Source: Eggerthella lenta DSM 2243
GTDB lineage: Bacteria > Actinomycetota > Coriobacteriia > Coriobacteriales > Eggerthellaceae
Direction of reading: 5' to 3'
Assembly (NCBI RefSeq): GCF_000024265.1
Contig: NC_013204.1
Coordinates: 3,275,001-3,339,000, forward strand
Length of the DNA stretch: 64,000 bases
Both the position numbers and the translations under genes were made by a program. The notes beneath the pieces are model-generated. The model ran no database searches. It saw only the letters and a list, made by a program, of their open reading frames with translations, and had not been told where the DNA came from. Positions 29,544 through 37,471 of this stretch are shown one piece after another (the stretch's first letter is position 1; every line of letters begins with the position of its first letter).

Positions 29544-31319
29544 CTAGAGCACCATCATCAGCTGTTCGGCCACGGGACCCAGCGCAAGCGCGGGGAACAT
29601 CGTGAGCGCGCCGATCAGCAGCACCATGAGCACGAGCAGGAACACGAACAGCGCATTGCTGGTGGACAGCGTGCCGGCACTCGTCGCCACCTTGGGACGC
29701 ACGGCCAGGCTGCCGGCCAGCACGCACACCGCCGCGATGGGGATGAAGCGGTTCGCCAGCATCTCGAATCCCAACACCAGGTTGATCAGAGGCGTGTTGC
29801 CGTTGAATCCCGCGAAGGCCGAACCGTTGTTGCCTCCTGCGGACGTGGCCGCGTACAGCACTTCCGAGAACCCGTGCACGCCGGGATTGTTCAGGCTGTT
29901 CGCCGTTGCCGGGTCGAGGCTCATGATGCCCGCGCCGACTAGGATGAGCAGCGGCGTGGTGATGCACAGGATCACGGCCATGCGCATCTCCTTCGGGCCG
30001 ATTTTCTTGCCCAGGTACTCGGGCGTGCGGCCCACCATGAGCCCGGCGATGAACACCGTGAGGATGACGAAGCCCAGCATGCCGTACAAGCCGCAGCCGA
30101 CGCCTCCGAACACCACCTCTCCCAGCGCCATCAACACGATGGGCACCATGCCGCCGATAGGCGTGAAGCTGTCGTGCATGGCGTTGACCGAACCGTTCGA
30201 GGCGGCCGTGGTGAACGCGGCCCACAGCGACGAGTCGGTCACGCCGAAGCGCGTCTCCTTGCCTTCCATGTTGCCGCCGGATTGCCCGCTGGCGCCCATG
30301 TACACCTGCCCGTCGGCCGCCAGCTGGGGCGTGCCCATCTGCTCGAACACCGCGATGGCCACGAGCGCGCCTACCAGCAAGATGAACATGGCCGCGAACA
30401 CGGCGCGCCCCTGGCGGCGATCCATGACGAAGCGGCCGAAGCTGAACACGCACGCCACGGGGATGAGCAGCAGCGACAGGCATTGCACCAGGTTGGTGAG
30501 GGGCGTGGGGTTCTCGAGCGCGCTAGCCGAGTTCACGCCGTTGTAGCCGCCGCCGTTCGTGCCCAGCTGCTTGATGGCGACCTGGCTGGCCTGCGGGCCC
30601 ATCGGCACTGTCGCCTGGTCGATGGTTTCCACGGCGGCCGGATCGTCGGCATCGACGATGCTGCCATCAGCGGTCACGCCGACCGGCTCCAGCAGCTGCA
30701 CCGTCTCGTACTCGTTGAAATTCTGCGGCGAGCCCTGCTGCACGTCGATCATCGTCACCACAAGCGACAGCGGGATGAGCACGAACAGCACCGCGCGCGT
30801 CACATCGACCCAGAAGTTTCCGAGGCCCGGATTCCCTTCGCTCACGATGCCGCGGAACAGCGCGAACAAAACGCCCAAGCCCACGGCGGGCGTGACGAAG
30901 TTCTGCACCGTCAGGCCGATCGCCTGGGAGAAGTAGCTGAGCGCGCTCTCGCCGCTGTACGCCTGCCAGTTCGTGTTCGTCACGAAGCTGACGGCGGTGT
31001 TGAACGCGAGATCCCAGGACATCCCGGGAATCCCTTCGGGGTTGAGCGGCAACAGGCCTTGCAGCATGAGAATGGCGAACAGCCCGACCAGGCAGATCGC
31101 CGAAAACGCGAACGCACTCACAAGGTAGCGCTTCCACCCCATGTCCTCGGACTTGTCTACGCGGATGCAGCGGTAGACCGCGTTCTCCACCGGAACCAGC
31201 ACCCGCGAGAGCACGGTCTTCTGACCGGCCATGACCTTGTTGAGGTACGCGCTCAGCGGGATGGCCAAAGCCACCAGCAGCGCCAGGTACACGCCGTATT
31301 CGAACAGCTCGTCTATCAC
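29544..31319 (-). CDS. kdpA: Potassium-transporting ATPase A subunit KdpA
   Basis: The 591-residue membrane protein has the repeated selectivity-filter regions of KdpA ([45 protein letters not shown]). It is the potassium-selective channel subunit. The start is GTG at 31319, overlapping the kdpF stop as GTGA, so translation is coupled to kdpF. Confidence 0.97.
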   Translation of the reverse strand: MIDELFEYGVYLALLVALAIPLSAYLNKVMAGQKTVLSRVLVPVENAVYRCIRVDKSEDMGWKRYLVSAFAFSAICLVGLFAILMLQGLLPLNPEGIPGMSWDLAFNTAVSFVTNTNWQAYSGESALSYFSQAIGLTVQNFVTPAVGLGVLFALFRGIVSEGNPGLGNFWVDVTRAVLFVLIPLSLVVTMIDVQQGSPQNFNEYETVQLLEPVGVTADGSIVDADDPAAVETIDQATVPMGPQASQVAIKQLGTNGGGYNGVNSASALENPTPLTNLVQCLSLLLIPVACVFSFGRFVMDRRQGRAVFAAMFILLVGALVAIAVFEQMGTPQLAADGQVYMGASGQSGGNMEGKETRFGVTDSSLWAAFTTAASNGSVNAMHDSFTPIGGMVPIVLMALGEVVFGGVGCGLYGMLGFVILTVFIAGLMVGRTPEYLGKKIGPKEMRMAVILCITTPLLILVGAGIMSLDPATANSLNNPGVHGFSEVLYAATSAGGNNGSAFAGFNGNTPLINLVLGFEMLANRFIPIAAVCVLAGSLAVRPKVATSAGTLSTSNALFVFLLVLMVLLIGALTMFPALALGPVAEQLMMVL

Positions 31320-31408
31320 CGTTCGTCACCGCCCCTGAGAAGCTTGTAGAACAGGTAGAGCGCAAGGAAGATGCTCAACCCTCCTACGAAGCCTGCTACG
31401 AATTCCAT
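31316..31408 (-). CDS. kdpF: KdpF, 30-residue subunit of the Kdp complex
   Basis: A 30-codon frame reads MEFVAGFVGGLSIFLALYLF then a KLLRGGDER tail: one membrane helix with a positive cytoplasmic end, typical of KdpF. AAAGGA precedes the ATG and the TGA stop overlaps the kdpA GTG. Size, position and hydrophobicity all fit; KdpF stabilises the complex in vitro. It is easily missed by gene callers. Confidence 0.9.
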   Translation of the reverse strand: MEFVAGFVGGLSIFLALYLFYKLLRGGDER

Positions 31409-31435
31409 CTCGATCCTTTCCTATCGGTCCTTTTG

Positions 31436-31465
31436 CGTGGCGGCGCATACGACAGCACCGCCACG
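31436..31465 (-). promoter_or_regulatory. Hairpin in the kdpF leader
   Basis: CGTGGCGG (31436-31443) pairs with CCGCCACG (31458-31465) in the transcript leader between the candidate promoter and kdpF. It is not followed by a T run, so it may be a structural leader element. No known riboswitch consensus is recognised. Confidence 0.4.
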
Positions 31466-31470
31466 AACCC

Positions 31471-31537
31471 AGCATAGGAAGAACCGCATGAGCGCGGCGT
31501 AAAGATGGAGGGTGCGGGCGTTAAGATGAGGTTAAGA
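31471..31537 (-). promoter_or_regulatory. Candidate kdp promoter with KdpE direct repeats
   Basis: On the minus strand TCTTAAC occurs at 31531-31537 and 31520-31526, 11 bp apart, with a near copy TCTTTAC at 31499-31505, 21 bp further (about two turns). OmpR-family regulators bind such tandem sites. A TATGCT -10 lies at 31471-31476 and the third site abuts the expected, poor -35. The layout fits activator-dependent transcription of kdpFABCDE. Confidence 0.55.
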
Positions 31538-32084
31538 CGGAGGTCGGCCGGGAGGGGCCGCGCGCCAGTCCGGGGGGGGGTCGGGGAGGCCGCGCCAGTC
31601 GGGGGGGGGCGCCAGCCGAGGGGGCCGGCCGCCGCGTTCGGCCCGAACGGGCTCGCGCCGGCATCGCCCGCAGAAGGCCGGGAAGCGGGGCGGCAGAGAA
31701 CGCACGCTATGCACGATTATCGGGGCCTGCCGACGGAGGCGAGGAGGGAAACACCCGGTCGGAAGAAATGGCGAGGGAGAAGAATCGTGCATAGCGCGCA
31801 TTCTCTTCCATGCGCAGGGAAACGATCCGTCGCAGGGCGCTCGCCGGCGCGGGTCCCATCCTGCGCCCCCCCTCCAACGCGTACGGATGTTTCACGTGAA
31901 ACATCCCGGCTGACCGGGATGCGCGCCGCCCCACGAGCCGGACGGGCGGCACGACGGCAGCCAAGGACCGGGGATTGGGAACCCGCGCGCCAACCGGGGG
32001 GTTGCTCCCTGATGTTCGTCGAAACGCGACACGGGAAGGATATCAAGGCGGAACGTGGGAAGAAAACGGGCTCCCGGGAGCGCC
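31538..32084. other. Intergenic region with G9 tracts, inverted repeat and parS-like site
   Basis: No gene is credible here; the plus-strand frame at 31505-32098 is Arg/Gly/Pro-rich GC noise. Visible structure: two G9 runs (31572-31580, 31601-31609) preceded by the same CGCGCCAGTC, an imperfect inverted repeat with 14-bp perfect cores (31705-31718 and 31783-31796), and the palindrome at 31885-31906 followed by a CATCCCGG/CCGGGATG hairpin. Confidence 0.7.
31885..31906. promoter_or_regulatory. parS-like ParB-binding site 1
   Basis: A perfect 22-bp palindrome has the core TGTTTCACGTGAAACA (31888-31903), identical to the conserved bacterial chromosomal parS consensus TGTTNCACGTGAAACA. ParB/Spo0J nucleates there for chromosome segregation. 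No parA or parB gene lies in the window. A near copy is at 40248-40269. Confidence 0.85.
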
Positions 32085-32597
32085 CTACGATGCCGTGATC
32101 TCGGTTCCCATCTGGGCTCCGTTGAGGGGCTGGGTAGGATCGTCCAGGCTGAAGGTCGATATCTCCACCGCGACGGGGTAGGTTCCCGCCTCCAGCGGGC
32201 GGTTCAGGCGAATCTCGGGAACGGCCTTGCCCGGCGGCACCAGCTCGGACTCGTAGAGCACCTCGCCGGAGTCCTTGAGCTTCACGGCGAACTTCATGTA
32301 GCAGGGGTTGCCCTCGGTGTTGACGAGGGGCACCTCCACGGTGTCGGAGCCCGCCTCCATGGTCCAGGCCGAGTACGTGGGCACGCGTATGCGGCCCCGC
32401 TCGGAGCCGTCGGGGTTGTCGTAGCCCGGGATGGAGTAGTCGACCGCCGCAGGATCCACCACAGGACCCGGCGCGGGCCTCAGGAGGAGGAACGCCGCAG
32501 CGGCGGCGAGGACGAGCGCGAGGAGGACGAGGACGACGGCGAGGATACGCCGGCGGCGCCTGCGTCGCCGCGCGGTCTCAAGGGCTTCTTGCAGCAA
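32085..32597 (-). CDS. Membrane-anchored protein with an extracellular beta domain
   Basis: The 170-residue protein has a polybasic N-terminus (eight consecutive Arg), one transmembrane helix (about 17-42, Ala/Leu/Val-rich) and an external domain of about 120 residues with beta-strand character (DTVEVPLVNTEGNPCYMKFA, GTYPVAVEISTFSLDD). No domain is recognised. It closes a same-strand group of surface genes and may present or retain the secreted product of the upstream gene. Only one Cys is present. Confidence 0.72.
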   Translation of the reverse strand: MLQEALETARRRRRRRRILAVVLVLLALVLAAAAAFLLLRPAPGPVVDPAAVDYSIPGYDNPDGSERGRIRVPTYSAWTMEAGSDTVEVPLVNTEGNPCYMKFAVKLKDSGEVLYESELVPPGKAVPEIRLNRPLEAGTYPVAVEISTFSLDDPTQPLNGAQMGTEITAS

Positions 32598-32741
32598 GGT
32601 GGTTCCGCCTTTCCGGCTCGGTGGACAGGGCGCCCCCGGGGAGCCGGGGGGCGCTGGCGCGAGCCCCCGTCGGCGCGCTGGCGCTGCAGGGGACTCGAGG
32701 GCCCGCCGCGTCAGCGGCGGCGGCCCCGGGGCGCGTCGAGC

Positions 32742-33302
32742 CTAGGCGCCCGTCGTGTCCTCGTAGCTGAAGGTGAGGGTGTCGGTGTGCGCGCCGCCCT
32801 CCTTGGCGTCGCCCGTGCGCTTGGCTACGCCCGCCGCTGAGGGGTTGGTCTTGTCGAACGTGCCGATCGCGGCCTTGGTCTTGGTAGTCGCGTTGTCGAA
32901 CTTGGACGTGGTCACCCCGCCGCCCGTGTAGGCGATCTCGTAGCCGACCGGGTCGGCGGAGCCCTTCTGGAGCATGAAGACGTTGGCCGACTCCAGCCAG
33001 AGCTTCGCGCCGCCCGCCGGCAGCGTCGTGATCTGGTCGACCGAGCCGCCGGGGGTCGTGTTGTACAAGTTCACCGACGCGTCCACGGTCACCGACTTGT
33101 CGGCGCCGAAGGGGATGGAGGTCGGGATCTCGAAGCCCCAGCCGTTGGTGCCGGGCACCTGCTGGGAGGACGAGTAGGTCACGCTCGTGGTGCCGCTCTG
33201 GTTCACGGCGAACGCCGGAACGGCGGTCCCGACGGTCAGGGCGGCGGCGCACGCCGTCGCCAGGAGCACACGTCCCATGTTGCGGTTCATCTTGACATCC
33301 AT
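32742..33302 (-). CDS. Small secreted Ser/Thr-rich surface protein
   Basis: I choose the Met at 33302 (MDVKMNRNMGRVLL) because AGAGGAAG lies five bases upstream. The 186-residue product has a signal peptide ending VPAFA-V (about residue 33) and a Ser/Thr/Gly-rich domain with alternating strand pattern (GWGFEIPTSIPFGADKSVTV, AKLWLESANVFML). There is no anchor motif at the C-terminus, so it is probably secreted or held by a partner. Composition resembles surface beta-sandwich proteins; no family is recognised. Confidence 0.75.
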   Translation of the reverse strand: MDVKMNRNMGRVLLATACAAALTVGTAVPAFAVNQSGTTSVTYSSSQQVPGTNGWGFEIPTSIPFGADKSVTVDASVNLYNTTPGGSVDQITTLPAGGAKLWLESANVFMLQKGSADPVGYEIAYTGGGVTTSKFDNATTKTKAAIGTFDKTNPSAAGVAKRTGDAKEGGAHTDTLTFSYEDTTGA

Positions 33303-33425
33303 GTTCTTCCTCTCTCTCGCGCGCCCTCGGGCGCGCACTGCTTGCTTGCTTCCGGGGTCGGCCTTCGGCCGGCCCTTCCTTCTATGTCCACGCGCTCTCG
33401 CGCGAGAAGGACCTCAAGCGGGCGC

Positions 33426-34118
33426 TCAGCGCCCGTCGTCGTCCGCCGGGCCCGCCCCCTCGGCCCGGCCCGGCGGCCCCTCAAGGGGCGGGGTTCCAGA
33501 GCCGTCGGCCGCCTCCGGACCGGACGGGCCGGCGGCTGCCGGGACCGGGGCGTTCGCGCGTCGGGCGAGGGCGACCGCCGCCAGGGCGGACAGCGTCGCC
33601 AGGGCGAGTGCGAGCGGCGCGGCCCAGGGCAGCGCGTCGCCCGTGCGCGTCAGGCCGCCGACCCAGGCGGCCGGCCCGCCCGCGGCCGGGGGCGCCCCGC
33701 CGGCGAACGCGGCCTCCACCCCGCCCGCCGCCTCCTCGGCCGAGAGCGAGAGCGAGCCGTCCGCAGCCGGGGAGGCATCGCGGCCGCCGACGCGCAAGGA
33801 CGCGAGATAGGCCCCCTCGTCGGGCACGGCCCGCAGCGAGAGCTCGCCGCCCTCGGGGGCCTCGGCGAGGACGGTCCCGCCGCGCACGGAGAGCGCGACG
33901 GAGCCGGACGCGTCGACGAGTTCCAACCGCCCGGGGCCGGCTGCCGACAAGGGGACGGCTAGGGAGCGCGGAGCGTACTCGACGAGCGCGGTGCCCGAGC
34001 GCCCCTCGGCATGGGCGCGCGGCGCACCCGGCGCCGCCGGAGCGGCGAGGGCGAGGGCGAGCACGGCGAGGGCGAGGACGGCCGCGCGGGCCGGCCGCAG
34101 CGGGCGCGGGGCGATCAC
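33426..34118 (-). CDS. Surface protein with signal peptide and LTRTGD-type cell-wall sorting signal
   Basis: The start is GTG at 34118, overlapping the upstream stop as GTGA. The 230-residue protein has an Ala/Leu-rich signal peptide ending AHA (about residue 33), a beta-rich domain (ALVEYAPRSLAVPLSAAG ... LSLRAVPDEGAYLASLRVGG), then GLTRTGDALPW followed by a hydrophobic helix and ARR. LTRTGD plus helix plus basic residues is the layout of a variant LPXTG sortase signal. Its tail is a Pro/Gly/Ala/Asp-rich extension after the membrane helix, longer than usual. It may anchor the leucine-rich-repeat protein encoded directly upstream. Confidence 0.75.
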   Translation of the reverse strand: MIAPRPLRPARAAVLALAVLALALAAPAAPGAPRAHAEGRSGTALVEYAPRSLAVPLSAAGPGRLELVDASGSVALSVRGGTVLAEAPEGGELSLRAVPDEGAYLASLRVGGRDASPAADGSLSLSAEEAAGGVEAAFAGGAPPAAGGPAAWVGGLTRTGDALPWAAPLALALATLSALAAVALARRANAPVPAAAGPSGPEAADGSGTPPLEGPPGRAEGAGPADDDGR

Positions 34119-37100
34119 GGCGCCACCTCCCTGGTCGTCGCGGACACGATGTCGACCCGGAACTCCATGGTCCCGGAGTAGCGGGCGTTGGCGAGGAACG
34201 AGCCTACCGGGTCGACGCTCCTCAGGGAGAACGACCCGCTGCCGGCGATCGGATCGTACGGGTCGATCACCATGAGCGGCGCGGGCGCGGAGCCATCCCC
34301 GGGGTTGTAGACCGCGCCCGAGGCGTCGAGCACCTCGAAGCCCCGAGCCTCTCCGCCGCCGGGGAGCGAGAGCGACAGCAGCGGCGCGCCCGCGGAGGGC
34401 CTCGTCACCGACACCCGGTAGGTCTTGCCGGCCGGCCAGGTCGCGCCCGGCAGCTCGGGGGCGGCGGCCACGACCACGCTGTGGTCGCCCGCCGGGGCGG
34501 CGGGGTCCGAGGGCTCGGACCAGACCCTGTCGCCGTAGGGCTCCAGGGACAGGGAGCTCGGAATGGAGAGGAAGCCCAGGAGGGCCGGGTCGTCCGCGCC
34601 GTAGTCGACCGCCTTCCACTGCGCGAACAGCGTCAGCGCGCCGCCGTCGGCGGGGGCCGGGTCGGGCGTGGAGATCGGAGTGCCGGCGGCGAAGTAGTTG
34701 GAGCCCTGCTTGCGGTCGTCGACGGCGAGGTCCGGCGAGGTCGTCCAGCCGTCGAACTCGTAGCCGCCCATCGTGAACGCGTTCCCGGGCAGGTCGGCGG
34801 GCGCGCCGTAGGACAGGCTCCCGACGGGGTCCATCGTCCCCGACACGTAGGCGGTGTTGCGGACGATCTTGTCCGGATCGGCCGGGTCGGGCATGCCAAG
34901 GCGCCCGTCCTTCGCCACCATGGCGTCCCAGCCGTCGTCGAAGGACACGGAGTAGGAGTTCGCGATCCAGCGGTTCGAGTACGAGGGGTTCTCTCCCGCG
35001 TTGACGACGACGTCCTTGGGGACGACGGGCGCCTTGTCCCCGCTGCTCTTCCTCCATCCGGACTTCCTTGCCGCGTCGTAGGCCTGGGGGTCGGTGTGGT
35101 AGCCGGGCCTGTCGAGGCCGTAGTTCGGCGCGCCGTGCAGGATCTCTTGGGGCGAGGAGCCGGAGGGCACCCACTGGAGGTGGGAGTCCCTGCGGTCGGA
35201 GTAGCCCTCGTCGTTGTAGAAAAGGAACTCGCAGGGGACGCCCTCCTCCACCTTGCCGAGGATCATGCTGCCGGCGGACACGGGGGTCGAGCTCCCCTGG
35301 CGGTATACGTTCATGCCGTAGGAGAACCGCGTGCCCGAGGCTCTGAGCGAATCATCCTTGAACGTCGCCCTCCCGCTGGTCTGCCAGTCGGTGTTGCTCG
35401 GATCCTCCGTGGAGCCGTCCACGAGCTTGAGGGCGACCGAGATCAGGTGAGAGACGGGGATGCCGTAGCCGGACTCGAGCACGTCGAGGAGCACGTCGCC
35501 CACCGTATCGCTGGTGCCCTCGTACACCGCCGTGCCCTTGGGGAGCGTCTGGTCGGCCAGCACGTTCGCGCCGACGCCCGTGTCAAGCGCCGCGTTGTTC
35601 GGCAGCTCCAGGTAGGGGATGTGGTTGCCCGCGAAAGCTTTCTCGCCCACGGAGCGCAGCGTGGAGGGCAGCCTCACGTCCGAGATGTTCGCGTTCTCGA
35701 AGGCGCTCGCGCCGATCGTCTGGACCCGGTACTTGTCGAGGGGCAGGTAGCCCATGGGTTGGCCGGTCTGCGGATCCGGCAACGCGCCGAGGTTCGTGCC
35801 CTTGAAGGCGCGCGCGCCGATCTTGACGTTGAGGATCACCCCGCCGGCGCTGACCGCCTCGGGCATCTTGATGATCGAGAGCGCGACGCAATTCTCGAAC
35901 GCGCCAGCGCCGAGCGTGACGGTCGCCGACGGCACCCCGCTGTAGGAGCCCTCCCCCATCATGACCGATTTCAGCGACGTGCAGCCCTTGAAGGCGTTCT
36001 CCCCAATCGCGGGATCGCTCGCGGAGCCGTCCGCCAAGGGGGCCTGCCCGAAGTCGACGCCCCCGAGGGAGATGCAATCCTGGAAGGCGCCGGCCCTGAC
36101 GCGCGTGAACTTGCTGTTCGCAGGGATGACGACCTCCTTCAAGCCCGCCAGGCCCTTGAACGCATCGCCGGGAATGAACCCCCAGAACTTCGAGATGGTC
36201 ACCTTCGTCACGCCCGGGTTGCCCGAGATCACGCCCCTCGCGGGGGCTGGGACGTTCTCGTTTTCGAAGGAGAACTCACCCGTCAGACTGTTGTCCGCGA
36301 ACGCGTAGTCGGCCATGCCGAACCTCACCCCCTGGGTGAGGGGGTTGGTCTTTATCTTGTTATTCTGGAAGCAGCTGCTGCCCAAGACGATCTTGTCGAC
36401 CGTCGTGTTCAGGAAAGAAACCTTCGTGATCAGATTGTTCTGGAACGCCGAAGCTCCCACCGAGTCCAGGGTCACCGGGAACGTGAGCGCGCCGCCGATC
36501 ATGTTGCCTTTGAACGCGGCGACGCCGACCGTGGCGAGCTTCGTGTTCTCGAGGCCGAGAAGGGAGGTGAGCTTCGGGGCCAGGCTGACGTCATCCCTCG
36601 TGCCGCCGGCGAACGCGCTCTCGTTCACCCCTTTGAGGGATGACGGCAGCGCGAGCTCGCCCGCGAGCTTCTTGCAGTTGTAAAACGCCTTCGAGCCCAC
36701 GGTCTCGAAGGCGGGGGGAAGGACAAGGCTCGTGATCTCCCCGCAGCTGACGAAGGCATTCGAGCCGATCGTGGTGAGGCTCGTGCACTTGGACAGGTCG
36801 ATGACGCCCTTCGGTCCTCGCTGCTCGTATTCGTTCTGCATCTGGAAGGCGCTCGTCGATATGGTCTGCAGGTTGGTCGCCTGGGAGAAGTCGATGTTGC
36901 ACTTCAGGTTCGAGTACGTGTTCTGGATCGAGCTCCCGCGGGCGATCTCGACGACCTTCTTGCCCGCGGGGCTGGTCGCCGGCACGTGTACCGTGTCGGT
37001 CGGCTGAACGGAGCCGGAAAAGCCGGTTATCTTGCAGGTGGCAGCGTCGATGTCGGTGAACGTCCACGAAAAGTTCAACGGATCGTCGTTCGCGCGCGGG

Positions 37101-37471
37101 TCGGCGCCGAGGGGACCGTCGAGCTGCGGCGCGGGGGCGCCCACGAGGGGGCCGTCCGCCTCGGAGCGCTGCGCGGCATCCTCCTGGACGGCGTCGGACG
37201 CGCCGGGGCCGAGCACGTCGGGCCGGCCGGCGTCGGGGCCGGGCACGTCGGGCCGGCCGGCGTCGGGACCGGGGCCGGCTTCGGGATCGGGCGCGGCCGG
37301 GGCGGCGGACTCCGGGGCCCGCGCGGCCGGAACCGGGGAGGCGTCGGCCTCCCCGGCGGGCGCGGGGGCCGGCCACAGGGCGACGGCCACGAGCGCGGCG
37401 CACGCGACGCGGACGACGGCCCGCGCCGCGCGGCCCCTGGACATGCTTCGTTTACGCTGCGTTCTATCCAT
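34115..37471 (-). CDS. Large BspA-type leucine-rich-repeat surface protein
   Basis: I place the start at ATG 37471 (MDRTQRKRSMSRG), preceded by AGGAG; it overlaps the stop of the GGDEF-EAL gene as ATGGATAG. The 1118-residue protein has a long basic signal peptide, a low-complexity Pro/Gly/Asp linker with repeated PGPDAGRPDV units (about 55-95), about 20 LRR_5/BspA repeats (about 150-650: GSNAFVSCGEITSLVLP, IGASAFENANISDVRLPSTL) and an InlB/Flg_new-type repeat (GYEFDGWTTS, about 930). BspA repeats often mediate adhesion. There is no sorting signal of its own; the downstream overlapping gene supplies one. Confidence 0.88.
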   Translation of the reverse strand: MDRTQRKRSMSRGRAARAVVRVACAALVAVALWPAPAPAGEADASPVPAARAPESAAPAAPDPEAGPGPDAGRPDVPGPDAGRPDVLGPGASDAVQEDAAQRSEADGPLVGAPAPQLDGPLGADPRANDDPLNFSWTFTDIDAATCKITGFSGSVQPTDTVHVPATSPAGKKVVEIARGSSIQNTYSNLKCNIDFSQATNLQTISTSAFQMQNEYEQRGPKGVIDLSKCTSLTTIGSNAFVSCGEITSLVLPPAFETVGSKAFYNCKKLAGELALPSSLKGVNESAFAGGTRDDVSLAPKLTSLLGLENTKLATVGVAAFKGNMIGGALTFPVTLDSVGASAFQNNLITKVSFLNTTVDKIVLGSSCFQNNKIKTNPLTQGVRFGMADYAFADNSLTGEFSFENENVPAPARGVISGNPGVTKVTISKFWGFIPGDAFKGLAGLKEVVIPANSKFTRVRAGAFQDCISLGGVDFGQAPLADGSASDPAIGENAFKGCTSLKSVMMGEGSYSGVPSATVTLGAGAFENCVALSIIKMPEAVSAGGVILNVKIGARAFKGTNLGALPDPQTGQPMGYLPLDKYRVQTIGASAFENANISDVRLPSTLRSVGEKAFAGNHIPYLELPNNAALDTGVGANVLADQTLPKGTAVYEGTSDTVGDVLLDVLESGYGIPVSHLISVALKLVDGSTEDPSNTDWQTSGRATFKDDSLRASGTRFSYGMNVYRQGSSTPVSAGSMILGKVEEGVPCEFLFYNDEGYSDRRDSHLQWVPSGSSPQEILHGAPNYGLDRPGYHTDPQAYDAARKSGWRKSSGDKAPVVPKDVVVNAGENPSYSNRWIANSYSVSFDDGWDAMVAKDGRLGMPDPADPDKIVRNTAYVSGTMDPVGSLSYGAPADLPGNAFTMGGYEFDGWTTSPDLAVDDRKQGSNYFAAGTPISTPDPAPADGGALTLFAQWKAVDYGADDPALLGFLSIPSSLSLEPYGDRVWSEPSDPAAPAGDHSVVVAAAPELPGATWPAGKTYRVSVTRPSAGAPLLSLSLPGGGEARGFEVLDASGAVYNPGDGSAPAPLMVIDPYDPIAGSGSFSLRSVDPVGSFLANARYSGTMEFRVDIVSATTREVAP

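Noticed and set aside
31505-32098. 197-residue plus-strand frame in the gene-free region
   Set aside because: It crosses the G9 tracts, the inverted repeat and the parS-like site, lacks a start signal and has random GC-rich composition.
33608-36643. 1011-residue plus-strand open frame
   Set aside because: Antisense to the LRR surface gene and its downstream partner, with Arg/Pro-rich composition and no ribosome-binding site.
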